This document shows, piece after piece, positions 54,830 through 64,000 of a stretch of 64,000 bases of DNA. The notes beneath the pieces are model-generated. The model was not told the origin of the DNA and did no database searches. It saw only the letters and a program-made list of their open reading frames with translations. Made by a program: the position numbers and the translations under genes. Each line of letters starts with the position of its first letter. The stretch's first letter is position 1. This DNA is from Iris pallida (taxonomy: Eukaryota; Streptophyta; Magnoliopsida; Asparagales; Iridaceae), in NCBI GenBank assembly GCA_029216955.1, contig JANAVB010015600.1:40375156-40439155 (forward strand). The letters are read 5' to 3'.

Positions 54830-55177
54830 TATTTAGCGACGGACTAGCGACGGATTTTTATCCGTCGCCCGTTGGTCGCTCTTTTTGATACTTGCCGACT
54901 GAATATCCGTCGCTACGTAGTCGAAGAATTGTCCCGCCAATTCTTCCCACAATTCTTGCCAAATAATCAACTGCATAGCGATGGCTCAGTATCCGTCGCT
55001 ATATCTCCGAGCCCTAACGATGGATGTGCGACCATTCCTCTCCCTAAAAATAAAATAAAAAATGTAACGGCTTGTCGTCGGTAATCCGTCGGCTAGTTGC
55101 CACAAAGCCGTCGCTAATGCTGACGGACTATATCCGTCGCTAAATTTCCGTCGCTAATTTACTATATTTTGGTAGTG
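54830..55177. repeat. Right subterminal repeats and terminus of CACTA B
   Basis: TTAGCGACGGACTAGCGACGG at 54835 and further CCGTCGCTA motifs lead to the terminus TATTTTGGTAGTG at 55165-55177, the complement of the left terminus type CACTACCAAAAT. Confidence 0.9.
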
Positions 55178-56577
55178 GTTCAGAAGTCGGCCCGTCTAAG
55201 CCTCCAACTACGGACAAAGCCAAGCAGAAGGAGACACAGTTTGACAAGTCTCTGAAGGTGCCAGCTCCCAAAGGCATGGATCGACCTTACAACTTTGACA
55301 TACTGGCAGAACTAGCCAATACACCCGCCAGGTTGTCTCTGTTCGATCTATTGCGACTCTCCAAAGAAACGCGGAAGGCCTTATGCGAGGCATTACTACA
55401 TGGCGACTCTTGTCTCGCTGAAGTCAAAGCCCCCGCTGAAGACCCTGTCTCCTGTCCCCACTACCACAACACTATAGAGGTGGTGCCCAACATCACCTTT
55501 TCACATGAGGATATGCTACTAAAAAATAATCGTCATGATAGACACCTGTACTATACAGGGTATATCGGGAAGATTAAGGTGGACCGCATGCACATCGATC
55601 CAGGACCCTCCCTCAGTATTATTCCTAGAAGTTTGCTTCAAATTTTGGGAATTCCTCTGCACAAGTTATCTGCAACCAACACAACTATCATGACTTTCAA
55701 TGCTAGTCGAAGCCATCCGCTGGGCAAGATCCGTCTCAAATGCCAAATCGGTGATCTCCGAACGGAGGTTTCCTGCTATGTGATCGATGCCAACATATCC
55801 TACAACATCTTGTTGGGACATCCATAGATACACGAGAACATGATCGTTCCTTCCACACTTCACCAGTACTTCAAGTACGTCAACAGCGACGGTGTCGTGA
55901 AGATGGAGTTTGCCGATGTCGATCCTTTTAAGGGCATCAAAGCTTACTATGGAGATTTGGTACTTTACCAATCCCAGCCCCCCAAGGATGACAGCAACGA
56001 AGCTGACAATGAAGCTGAAGCAAGTCCATCCTCCAATGATGGTCCCCTGATCATCCGAGTCAAAGGACGTACCACTCCAAAAAGGACTCTGAAGCCTCTC
56101 ACAATCTGGGTGAAAAAGAAGATTAACCCTGACAAGGCCAAACCAATGACCATCACTATCAGCAAGACACCCTGGAAGAAACCTACTGATGCCCGTCCTC
56201 CCAATCCTGAAGAACTACCCTACGTGGTGAACTCGGCCAAGACTGTAGCTCCTCTTCCAGATGATGATCCTCTCAATGAGTATATCAATACTCATAATAA
56301 TGTACCTTCAGCGGATGATGTTATCCCTGAAGAAGAACTTGCATATTTCCTTAATAAAGGTTTATCTTTGAATTACTCCGATGTCTATCAATCTGTAAAC
56401 CACTACATAGATACGATATACGCTCTAGAGCACGGCATAGGACCACACCTATGCATGCCGGTCACGACGCCTCGCCTGCAGGAAAAAGGTTACCCAGAAG
56501 ATATCCTCTACTTCATCATTCCAGCCAGAAAGAAGGATGAAGAACTAATCATCTTCGGGCGTATAATCAGCGAGTAA
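55178..56577 (+). pseudogene. Tat 1 protease region
   Basis: It resumes after CACTA B with the conserved PYNFDILAELANTPARLSLF segment (Tat 2: PYNFDILAQLANTPARMSLF). The protease-like domain has RMHIDPGPSLSIIPRSLL and YNILLGHP. The active-site motif is DPG, where DSG or DTG is canonical; compare DLG in Tat 2. TAG at 55825-55827 stands where Trp is expected. It continues in the same frame through HQYFKYVNSDG and a linker with LIIRVKGRTTPKR, comparable to the Tat 2 IIPVKGR repeats, to a stop at 56577. Confidence 0.85.
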
Positions 56578-56579
56578 AA

Positions 56580-57941
56580 GTTCGTTCCAGACTCTACTTC
56601 TTCCAAAACAGAAGCTGACTATGACTCTGGGAAAATATAACTTTTTTGGTATAGTTGGCAGGCTAAGAATATCATCCAGAACATGGAATATGACATCAAA
56701 AGCGACTAGGGGCTAAATTACGGCCGAGGACGACGGTTGCCAATACGATATTTTGCTTCTCCCGGTAAACCCGAGAACTACTATCAATGAAGCGGTATTG
56801 GTTTGGGCCATGTCACTCCTCCAAAAACTTCCGAAAGATCATATAATGAAGCAGATCGTTGTTCTCATTCTTCTGATTCCTCCCTCTGGGACTCAGACTC
56901 TAGCATTAGTGACATGTTCAAGACAACTCTGTCTGTCAACATGGTTTACATTGACCAAGTTACAGACGATGTCCAATCAATCGAGCTTGAACAATGGGCT
57001 CAAAAGATGGATACTAGGTGGGAGCTACGCTTCGAACAACGTGAACCGCCTACCGAAGACGAAGTCATCCAAGTCAATCTAGGAGAAGAAGCATCTTTCA
57101 AACCAATCTTCATCAGTAAAAGTCTATCTGGCGATGAACGCCAATCTCTTATACAGCTTATAAGAGAATACATCAACGTCTTTGTATGGAGCTATGAAGA
57201 CATGCCAGGCTTGGACCCTAAAGTCGCCATGCACCGCCTGAATATTTCGTCTAAAGCTAAGCCAGTGAAGCAGCAACAACGACGATTCCGACCAGATGTC
57301 ATAGAGGCCATCGAGAATGAAGTCAAGAAGCTCATTGCCAGTGGATTCATTCGCGAAGAACAACACCCAGACTGGGTTGCCAACATCGTTCCAGTCATGA
57401 AATAGAACGGTAAAGTTCGAGTCTGTATCGATTACCATGATTTAAACCCTGCATGCCCGAAGGACGAGTTCCCTCTACCGATCACCGACGTAATGATCGA
57501 CAATACTAGCGGCTTCGAACGGATGTCCTTCATAGATGGGTTCTCAGGATACAACCAGATCAAGATGTTCCCCGACAACGAGAAGTACACATCTTTTCGA
57601 ACACCGTTGGGGGTATACTGATATACGGAGATGCCCTTCGGATTGAAGAATGCAGGGTTGACATACAAGCGAGCCATGAACACAATTGTTCGCGATCAGT
57701 TGCGCAAAACTGTGGAGTGCTACGTAGACGATATCGCAGTCAAAAGTCGGCTCAAGGGCAACCACCTCCAGGACTTGATAACGGTGTTCGAACTAATGCG
57801 TGCACACCAACTCAAGATGAATCCAACCAAGTCTTTTCTGGGAGTCTCCAGCGGCAAGTTCCTTGATTTCGTCATCACTTCAAAGGGTATACATCTGGAC
57901 TCGGAGAAAGTGAAGGCTATCCTCGATATGCATCCTCCAAG
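56580..57941 (+). pseudogene. Tat 1 reverse transcriptase, truncated
   Basis: The frame of the protease region continues with stops (56578-56802 reads IIQNMEYDIKSD and YGRGRRLPIRYF). It is open at 56803-57405 with the RT approach VFVWSYEDMPGLDP and HPDWVANIVPVMK. After TAG (57403-57405) come KVRVCIDYHDLNPACPKDEF, FIDGFSGYNQIKM, TGA (57619-57621), YTEMPFGLKNAGLTY and CYVDDIAVKS with intact catalytic Asp residues. It is cut at 57941 by the Tekay 2 LTR, before RNase H. Confidence 0.9.
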
Positions 57942-59579
57942 TGTAACACCCACTTTTCTAAAATGAGGATAATTTTGAACTTTTATAATTTTAATTAATC
58001 AATAATAAGATTTAACTCATGTTATGATTTTTAGTGATTTTTAATAAATTTAAAACTATTTAAATATTGAAATGTGATTTTGATGGTTAACTAGTGTAAC
58101 CCTAGTTTTGCTAAGCCTAGAGACTAACCATGACCAAGGGAGCCTAGTCATGTGATTAGGATGACTAATTACAACTTTTTAGCCTAGGAGTATTTTAGTT
58201 ATTTTGACTTTTTGGTAATTTTAAAATTTTATTAATTAAATATATGCTATTTATTTAGTTGAGACTTGACCTAAAATCTTAGCCTAATCTAGATTAGCCT
58301 TGAGCTTAGAGTCTTGATTAAGATAACCTAGTAAATGAAAAGATTAGCAATTTCTAGATATTTCTAAGTAGGATATTTTCTCCTTAGGATATTTGTAGAA
58401 AGAAAGCCTTAGGACTAAATTGAACCAATAGGAGGACTTAAAATTTGGTGGAGAAGCGTTACCCACCCATCTACATCTAAATCCACTATAGGTAGGTTAG
58501 CCTCATTTTATTTTTATTTTATTCCATTTTGCCTCTTTTCCTTCACAAAGTGTTCTTTCCCAAATTAGAGAGCTTCTCTCTTTGATTTGATCTCCAAATC
58601 CTTACATCCCTCCACCAAAACTTCCATCCAACCTTCTCATAACACCAAAGGAGCGTGCTAGCAAAGATTTGGAGCAAAGTACAAGGAGGAGTATCTTTTT
58701 TGGAAGATCTTCATGTCGGAGCCGTGTCCTTGGGAGTATCATTGGGATTCCACTCCCAATAGGTAAAACCAACCCTCTAAATTAATTTTCTAGGCATATT
58801 AGTTAGTTTTGAATCCATAGGATCCACCCCCATGCATGTACCCCAATTAGATTCAAATTTGAGGTCATTTGGAGCTCTCTTGAGGATTTTAGATATGTGT
58901 CTTGTGTCCTACTTGATAGATCCCAAATTAGGATACCCCATGTGTATGTATGTATGATAATAGTTTAAATAGATATTTAAATTCAGTTTTAGAATGGTTA
59001 GAGAGTGGATTGATCTTAGTTAGGATGGTTAGACTGAGTTTTATTTGGATACCTATGTTGGTATCCAAGTATCTTGGCCTACATGTGTTTTTTTTTTGTC
59101 CAAAACAACTCAAATTCGTCATAATATTCATCCACGTTTTTATTAACCAAAACAACTTAGAAATGTCATAACTTTTAGCTTAGAACTCCGATTAATCTTC
59201 CATTTTTTTAAAAGAATCGTATCGAAGTTAGATTTCCAAATATATATTTTAATAAGCCAAATTCGTTCTGAAACTTTCTGAAAAATTCTTTGAGTGTCAG
59301 CTATCTGAAATACAAACGCGTTTCGGTGTTTTCGCGATTTCGGGAGCTTCCGGACACGAACATGCGATCCGTTTGAAGTTTTGGAAAGCTAACATGAAGG
59401 TCTACAACATACTCTAATCCTAGAATTTAGTAGAGGCCCAATTGGTACAGTATTGGTTTAATGTAGAAGAGTGACTATACGACATAAGCATTTTGTGTAA
59501 CCTATGAGCCAATGTAGTATGGATATTAAATAAACGTAGAGTATGTAATGCATGATATGTCAGATGAAAGAAATGATAT

Positions 59580-60410
59580 ATATATGATATATATCCTCTT
59601 TACAAATATGTATATATATGGTTGAATGCAAGCATGTAGGAATACAATCAATGTAATGTATGTAAGCAATGCATGAATGAAAGAATGATATACAATGCAT
59701 GCATGAAAGTATATAATGAATGCTAGATATGAATACAAGGTATACATGTAATGATAGATATGAATGCATAATGTATAAATAATGTAATACAATATATAAT
59801 GATAGCATGTATGGTAATGTAGAATATATGATGCAAGCATGTATATGTCCACTGTTTTCCCTTTTTCTTACATTTTTCCTTCCCTTTCCATTTCAGTTTT
59901 TCTCTTTTTTTTTCCCTCTTCTATTTTTACATGTTGTATACAATGTATATAATGTATAGATGTATATAAGTATGTAATATACATGAATGACATGTATGTA
60001 ATGAAAATAAGTATATGCATGCAACTTAATGATATGTGAATGGATATAATGCATGAACTGAAGTATGCATGTATATAGGATATGAATGAATGATATATAT
60101 ATTTGTTAAGGTAATATAATGTATGTATTCACATATATTTTGAGTTAAATATATGAGTTTGTATGCATATATTATATATATACATGTATGCAGGAATGAT
60201 GTAATATAATATAGAGTATGCATATATGAATATAATGTATGCAAGTATATAATGTATTCAAATATGTATGTATGCATCTATGTATCTATGTATAGGTGCA
60301 TGAATGAATGCAAGTATACATATATGATATGTATGTAGGCATGTATGTAATGTATGTATGTATACATGATATGTATGTATGCATGTATGCAATGTAAGTA
60401 TGTATGTATG
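59580..60410. repeat. ATGTATGTATGC-rich low-complexity stretch
   Basis: Imperfect (TATG)n and TATGCATG repeats fill most of this part of the LTR. Reading frames on the minus strand (YIHTYI type) are repeat artefacts. Confidence 0.85.
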
Positions 60411-60592
60411 TATGCATTTCTATAAACTGAGTTAACCTATAACCTTTTACACACATGCATTCATACACCCTTTGACACCATGTATCCCATGTCACATACA
60501 CCTACCTATCACTAAATCTGAGAACATTAACAAATATCCTTTCACACACATGCCAAACACACACATACTCACTTACTCTTTTGCCTCTCTTT

Positions 60593-60710
<118 letters not shown>

Positions 60711-60940
60711 ATGCCTAAAAAAATATATATGTATGTGCCTATATATATAGCTTTCCTATATATGTCTATGTATATGAATATGTGAATAAGAATAATATAT
60801 ATTCATTATATGACAAAGTTTGTGTGCTTTGTTAGCTTATGGTTTAGTTTTGTGCTTGGTTTAGTAAGTGACTTAGGCTATGAGTTAGTAGCTATCTTGG
60901 ATACTTGATTTGCATATACTTAGTTTGTTTAGACCTAGAA

Positions 60941-61073
60941 TTGACTAACCTAGACTAGTTGACCATTGTTGACCCAACCCTAGCTAGTTTGACCACAGTT
61001 GACTAAAGTTGACCTAGTTTGACTTTATAGTTGACCATAGTTGACCAAGAGTTGACTTTAACCTAGATTGACT
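60941..61073 (+). promoter_or_regulatory. Cluster of eleven W-box cores (TTGAC)
   Basis: TTGAC occurs at 60941, 60959, 60969, 60989, 60999, 61009, 61019, 61031, 61041, 61052 and 61068, mostly spaced about 10 bases, and about half of them as TTGACC. It lies about 1.1-1.3 kb before the LTR 3' end, as in the related LTR (27372-27436, minus). WRKY factors bind TTGAC(C/T) (established); regulation of this element by them is inferred. Confidence 0.55.
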
Positions 61074-62203
61074 TAAACTCATGTAGATTGCATTATAATT
61101 TCAATTACCATATAAATTGCACTCTTTATAACCTGTGTTGCTATAACTAGGACTCTGTGACTCCAGTTGGCCATCTTTTCATATCAGTTGTTCAGGGCAT
61201 CAGGCGAGTACATTCTCTGATCTTTTTATACTTGCTAGGACCTATATTCATGCTCTAGATTACTTTACTTGATGCTGACACTTGTTATCACGGATTGGTA
61301 CTATATGGATCTTTTCATGCGATGTTATCCCCTTAGCGGATACATCGGGTATTTCGTGTTCGTGTACTTTATCATGGGCATCGTGTACTCCTTGTGTTCG
61401 TGTTATTCGTGTACAAATCGTGTGAAATCGTGTACTCTCATGTGCCCACATGATCATCATGTGCAATAACATAACTTGACTGGATCTTTGTGTATTGATT
61501 GGGAACGGGGGAGTAGAAGTGGTTATGTGATCAATCTAAATCATGTGAACCTCTATAGATTACTCGTGTGCAACATCATGCCGTTTACATAACCGTCTTG
61601 TGCTCTGAATCACTAGTCACTTACAGTTCTTACTTATCATTTATATATTTCCAGTTTATAAATATCTCTCTTATTTTCGTATACATCTTCTTACAGTTCA
61701 TGTATCTTACACTTCTGCATGTTTTACATTCCTGTCATGATATAAATTGTATGAGATGTATTATGATCGTTCCTGTCCTGACTAGACCTGTTGAAAAAAT
61801 TACAAGTAACATAGAGATTTACAGCTAGCCTAGAGGACCAGCAGAGCTTGGAGTAGATTGCTAGTTTATGGTTTAGTTTTCTATGTTGGAACTTGTATTG
61901 TAATAAGCGGAGATTTGAGTTGTGTTATGTTTTGTTATTGTGTCGTTTAGACACTTAGACTTATTTTCCTTTCTATTTGTACTTCCTTTAAGATTTTCAT
62001 ATCTATGATATCGTGCTATTTCTGTCTTAGTTGTGATTGAAACTGTATTCTGTATTGTCACCTCCACTCGGAGTGTATATACTGTACAGCTACATTATAT
62101 TGTTAGATGTTGTGACCTAGGACAGCGTTCTACCGTCGACACTGCGGCGTAGGCTGGACGTACCCACTTCTCATGCCCTTACTCTAGGGTACGGGTCATG
62201 ACA

Positions 62204-62384
62204 CGTTTTTAGTGGTGGCCCATGCAGGTCGAGAGTCGCACGATGTCGTGGTAGTGCAACGATTAGTTGTACTGCTGTGCACCTGCGATTAGAGATAAGG
62301 AATAGGTGTTGGAATGAGAGGATACTCAATCACTATTAGAATTTCTTGAGAGATTCCTGGGATGACCCTTGAGAATCTTATTTT
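62204..62384 (+). other. Tekay 2 leader, interrupted
   Basis: Post-LTR sequence with GGTGGCCCATGCAGGTC, then non-coding sequence up to ATTTT at 62380-62384, where the SIRE-like LTR begins. The rest of Tekay 2 should lie to the right of the SIRE element, outside the window. Confidence 0.65.
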
Positions 62385-63328
62385 TGTTGACACAAAGTCA
62401 CAGTCAACCAAATATTGACTACATTGACCAAATAATACTTGTATTAATTCAATACGACACACGACGACTGCATTCAGTTCAAGACAGATGACAGCTCAGT
62501 CTTCAGCTCTCAGTGTGTTCTGGAGTCTGTATTTTATGATTTCATTGAGTCTAGATTTATGTACTCTGAGTTATGCTGAGCTCTTGGAACTTAGTCTACA
62601 AGCCTACCCAAAATCCCAAGCTCCACCAAAACCAAATTGCCCATAAGTCCCTCTTAGGACCATTCTGTGCTCTGGAGACAGAGTTCGGGCCGAACTCTGC
62701 CTCCACACAGAGTTCGGGCCGAACTCTGTCCCCTAGAAATCAGGAACCCTAATTTTAGGGTTAGCTGTTTGCTAGCTGTCCAACGGCCAAATTTTTGAAT
62801 TTCCTTACCCGAATTCTGGCCGAATTCTGTCCCTAAAATCAGTATAAATAGGGCATGAATTCTCTCATTTTGAATCACTCAATCTTCTCTTCTCTTCTCT
62901 CCTACAAGCTCTATAAGCCATACCCTTCTCATCTACTAGCCACAAGCCTCCTAAGTCTCGAGTGCTCAGCATCTCTCATTTAGGATTCTTGTGCAAGAGT
63001 GAAGAAATCGCTTGGACAATTCCAAGCAATCGCCACTGCGATTCTCTGTAAGAAGTTGACGTGCTCTTCTGAAGTAAAGGCACGGGTTGTAAGCTACTAT
63101 TTCACAAATAGTGGATTTAATCCTGAGCTAGAGTTCTCAGGCCTGGACTAGTCCTCCACGAGGGAAACCAGGTTAAAATTGCTGTGTTTGCGTATGCTCT
63201 CTTGTCTTTCATTTACATTCCGCATTTTACTCTGATTATTCATTGTTAGTGAAAGAGTTAATTTTTAATTGGTCATTATACATATATACTCTATTCACCC
63301 CCCTCTAGAGTTGCCAAACTGTTCTTCA
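62385..63328 (+). repeat. 5' LTR of SIRE-like Ty1/copia element
   Basis: It starts TGTTGACACAAAG and ends CTGTTCTTCA after the CACCCCCCTCTAGAG tract (63297-63310). TATA box at 62843-62851. A palindromic pair around GAGTTCGGGCCGAACTC occurs near 62680 and 62710. The primer site follows two bases after the end. Confidence 0.9.
62843..62851 (+). promoter_or_regulatory. TATA box of SIRE-like LTR
   Basis: TATAAATAG followed by GGCATGAATTC, about 480 bases before the LTR end and about 540 bases before the gag ATG. Confidence 0.6.
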
Positions 63329-63330
63329 AT

Positions 63331-63342
63331 TGGTATCAGAGC
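63331..63342 (+). promoter_or_regulatory. Primer binding site, tRNA-iMet type
   Basis: TGGTATCAGAGC, the standard initiator-tRNA-Met primer site of copia elements, two bases after the LTR end. Confidence 0.95.
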
Positions 63343-63383
63343 TCTGTTCTCTTTATAAGGACTAACATCCTAAGAGCTGATCC

Positions 63384-64000
63384 ATGGCAACCACACAATC
63401 CTTGATCTCCAATCATGGTGAAGGTCAGTCCACTCACAGGCCTCCCCTATTTGATGGGACTAACTACACATATTGGAAAACAAGGATGAGTTTTTATCTG
63501 AAGTCTCTAGACTTTGACCTGTGGACTGTCGTAACTGACGGTTACAAAAAGCCCGCCAGAATAGTTGTCGATGGTGACCTCATTGAGAAGCCACACGACA
63601 AATATTCTGTCGAGGAGAAGAAACAGGCAAGTCTAGATGCTAGGGCTATTAATGCTTTATTCTGTGCTATAGACAGGAACGAGTTTAACAGGGTCTCTAC
63701 ATGCACCACTGCTCATGAAGTATGGAGACTTCTGGAAGTGACGCATGAAGGAACCACTCAAGTCAAGGAATCAAAGATAAGCCGTCTCACTCAAGAGTAC
63801 GAAGCCTTTAAGATGAAGCCAAATGAGACGATCACTCAAATGTTTACAAGATTCCTCGACATCATCAACCCGTTATCCTCGCTTGGTAAGCAGTACTCAA
63901 ACCATGAGAAGATCCGCAAGCTACTCAGAGGGTTACCAAAGATTTGGAACCCTAAGGTGACAGCCATCATAGAAGGAAATGATCTCACAAGTATGTCTAT
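63384..64000 (+). CDS. SIRE-like copia gag, 5' part (runs off window)
   Basis: The frame is open from ATG 63384 to the window end (205 full codons) without a stop. It starts MATTQSLISNHGEGQ, then RPPLFDGTNYTYWKTRMSFY, FDLWTVV, AINALFCAIDRNEF, a CTTAHEVWRLLEVTHEGT segment and KIRKLLRGLPKIWNPKVTAI, the pattern of DUF4219/UBN2 gag proteins of SIRE/copia elements. The ATG is the first after the primer site. No defect is seen in this part, so the element may be young. The zinc knuckle and pol lie outside the window. Confidence 0.93.
   Translation, partial: MATTQSLISNHGEGQSTHRPPLFDGTNYTYWKTRMSFYLKSLDFDLWTVVTDGYKKPARIVVDGDLIEKPHDKYSVEEKKQASLDARAINALFCAIDRNEFNRVSTCTTAHEVWRLLEVTHEGTTQVKESKISRLTQEYEAFKMKPNETITQMFTRFLDIINPLSSLGKQYSNHEKIRKLLRGLPKIWNPKVTAIIEGNDLTSMS

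Larger units (their letters stand above)
40399..55177. mobile_element. CACTA element B with captured sequence and nested insertions
   Basis: The left end is CACTACCAAAATTTGTCG (40399) and the right end the complement of CACTACCAAAATATAGTAA (55177). Both are followed inward by GCGACGG arrays, and the flanks are two adjoining parts of Tat 1 gag-protease. The expected 3-bp duplication is not seen (CCC before, GTT after). No tnpD is recognised inside; a short tnpA-like ORF pair, three palindromes, a repeated 340-bp block, Tat element 2 and GC-rich repeats fill it. It is non-autonomous. Confidence 0.85.
20500..57941 (+). mobile_element. Tat/Ogre-like Ty3/gypsy element 1, heavily interrupted
   Basis: Pieces in consistent order and orientation: 5' LTR (about 20500-21228), tRNA-Arg-type primer site (21235), ORF1 and gag N-terminus (21234-23049), gag (39053-40398), protease (55178-56577) and RT (56580-57941). 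They are separated by Tekay element 1 (23055-39050) and CACTA B (40399-55177). At 57941 the RT is cut by Tekay element 2. The remainder (RNase H, integrase, 3' LTR) would lie beyond the window. Confidence 0.85.

Noticed and set aside
54241..54888. Long Pro/Ala-rich or Gly/Ala/Trp-rich reading frames
   Set aside because: Frames are open on both strands because of a 34-bp GC-rich tandem repeat; residue pattern simply follows the repeat unit.

Overview
This window looks like repeat-rich chromosomal DNA of a flowering plant, probably a eudicot (inferred from the transposon families only). I see no intact host gene, no rRNA or tRNA, and nothing bacterial or organellar. Almost all recognisable coding sequence belongs to transposable elements: Ty1/copia (SIRE-like and another lineage), Ty3/gypsy Tekay-type chromoviruses, Ty3/gypsy Tat/Ogre-like elements, CACTA (En/Spm) DNA transposons, one small hAT MITE and one long-terminal-inverted-repeat element.

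Layout, left side. 1-1003 is the 3' part of a SIRE-like copia LTR. 1008-2402 is an internally deleted copia polyprotein remnant, followed by a possible LTR. 2987-4171 is a fold-back element with long inverted repeats, and 4246-4443 is a hAT MITE with a perfect 8-bp target duplication. 4452-6228 holds only simple repeats. 6229-13094 is a near-complete copia element whose polyprotein has two nonsense codons and a changed reverse transcriptase active site; a tandem array of small compensated hairpins lies between its pol gene and its 3' LTR. A TA microsatellite (13119-13630) and old unassigned sequence follow.

Layout, right side: one deep nest. A decayed CACTA element A (from 16841, tnpA and tnpD remnants on the minus strand) is broken by Tat element 1 (about 20500 to beyond 57941). 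Tat 1 is itself cut by three insertions. (i) Tekay element 1 (23055-39050, 2.9-kb LTRs, perfect CCCTG target duplication), which contains a 5.2-kb LTR-like insert in reverse orientation (26067-31266). (ii) CACTA element B (40399-55177), which carries three large palindromes, one of them built from a B3 DNA-binding-domain gene fragment, plus a reverse-oriented gag-protease-only Tat element 2 (47070-53909). (iii) Tekay element 2 (its 4.3-kb LTR starts at 57942), which is cut at 62385 by a SIRE-like copia element whose gag runs off the window end.

Working relationships. The copia, Tekay and Tat proteins are the standard gag, protease, reverse transcriptase, RNase H and integrase modules of LTR retrotransposons, in the order expected for each lineage. 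Most are disabled by frameshifts and nonsense codons, and in Tekay element 1 the inferable nonsense changes fit C-to-T decay. The least ordinary features are the B3-fragment palindrome in CACTA B, the hairpin array in the copia element, the gag-protease-only Tat element whose first ORF starts at its primer binding site, and the short-motif arrays shared between LTR and leader.
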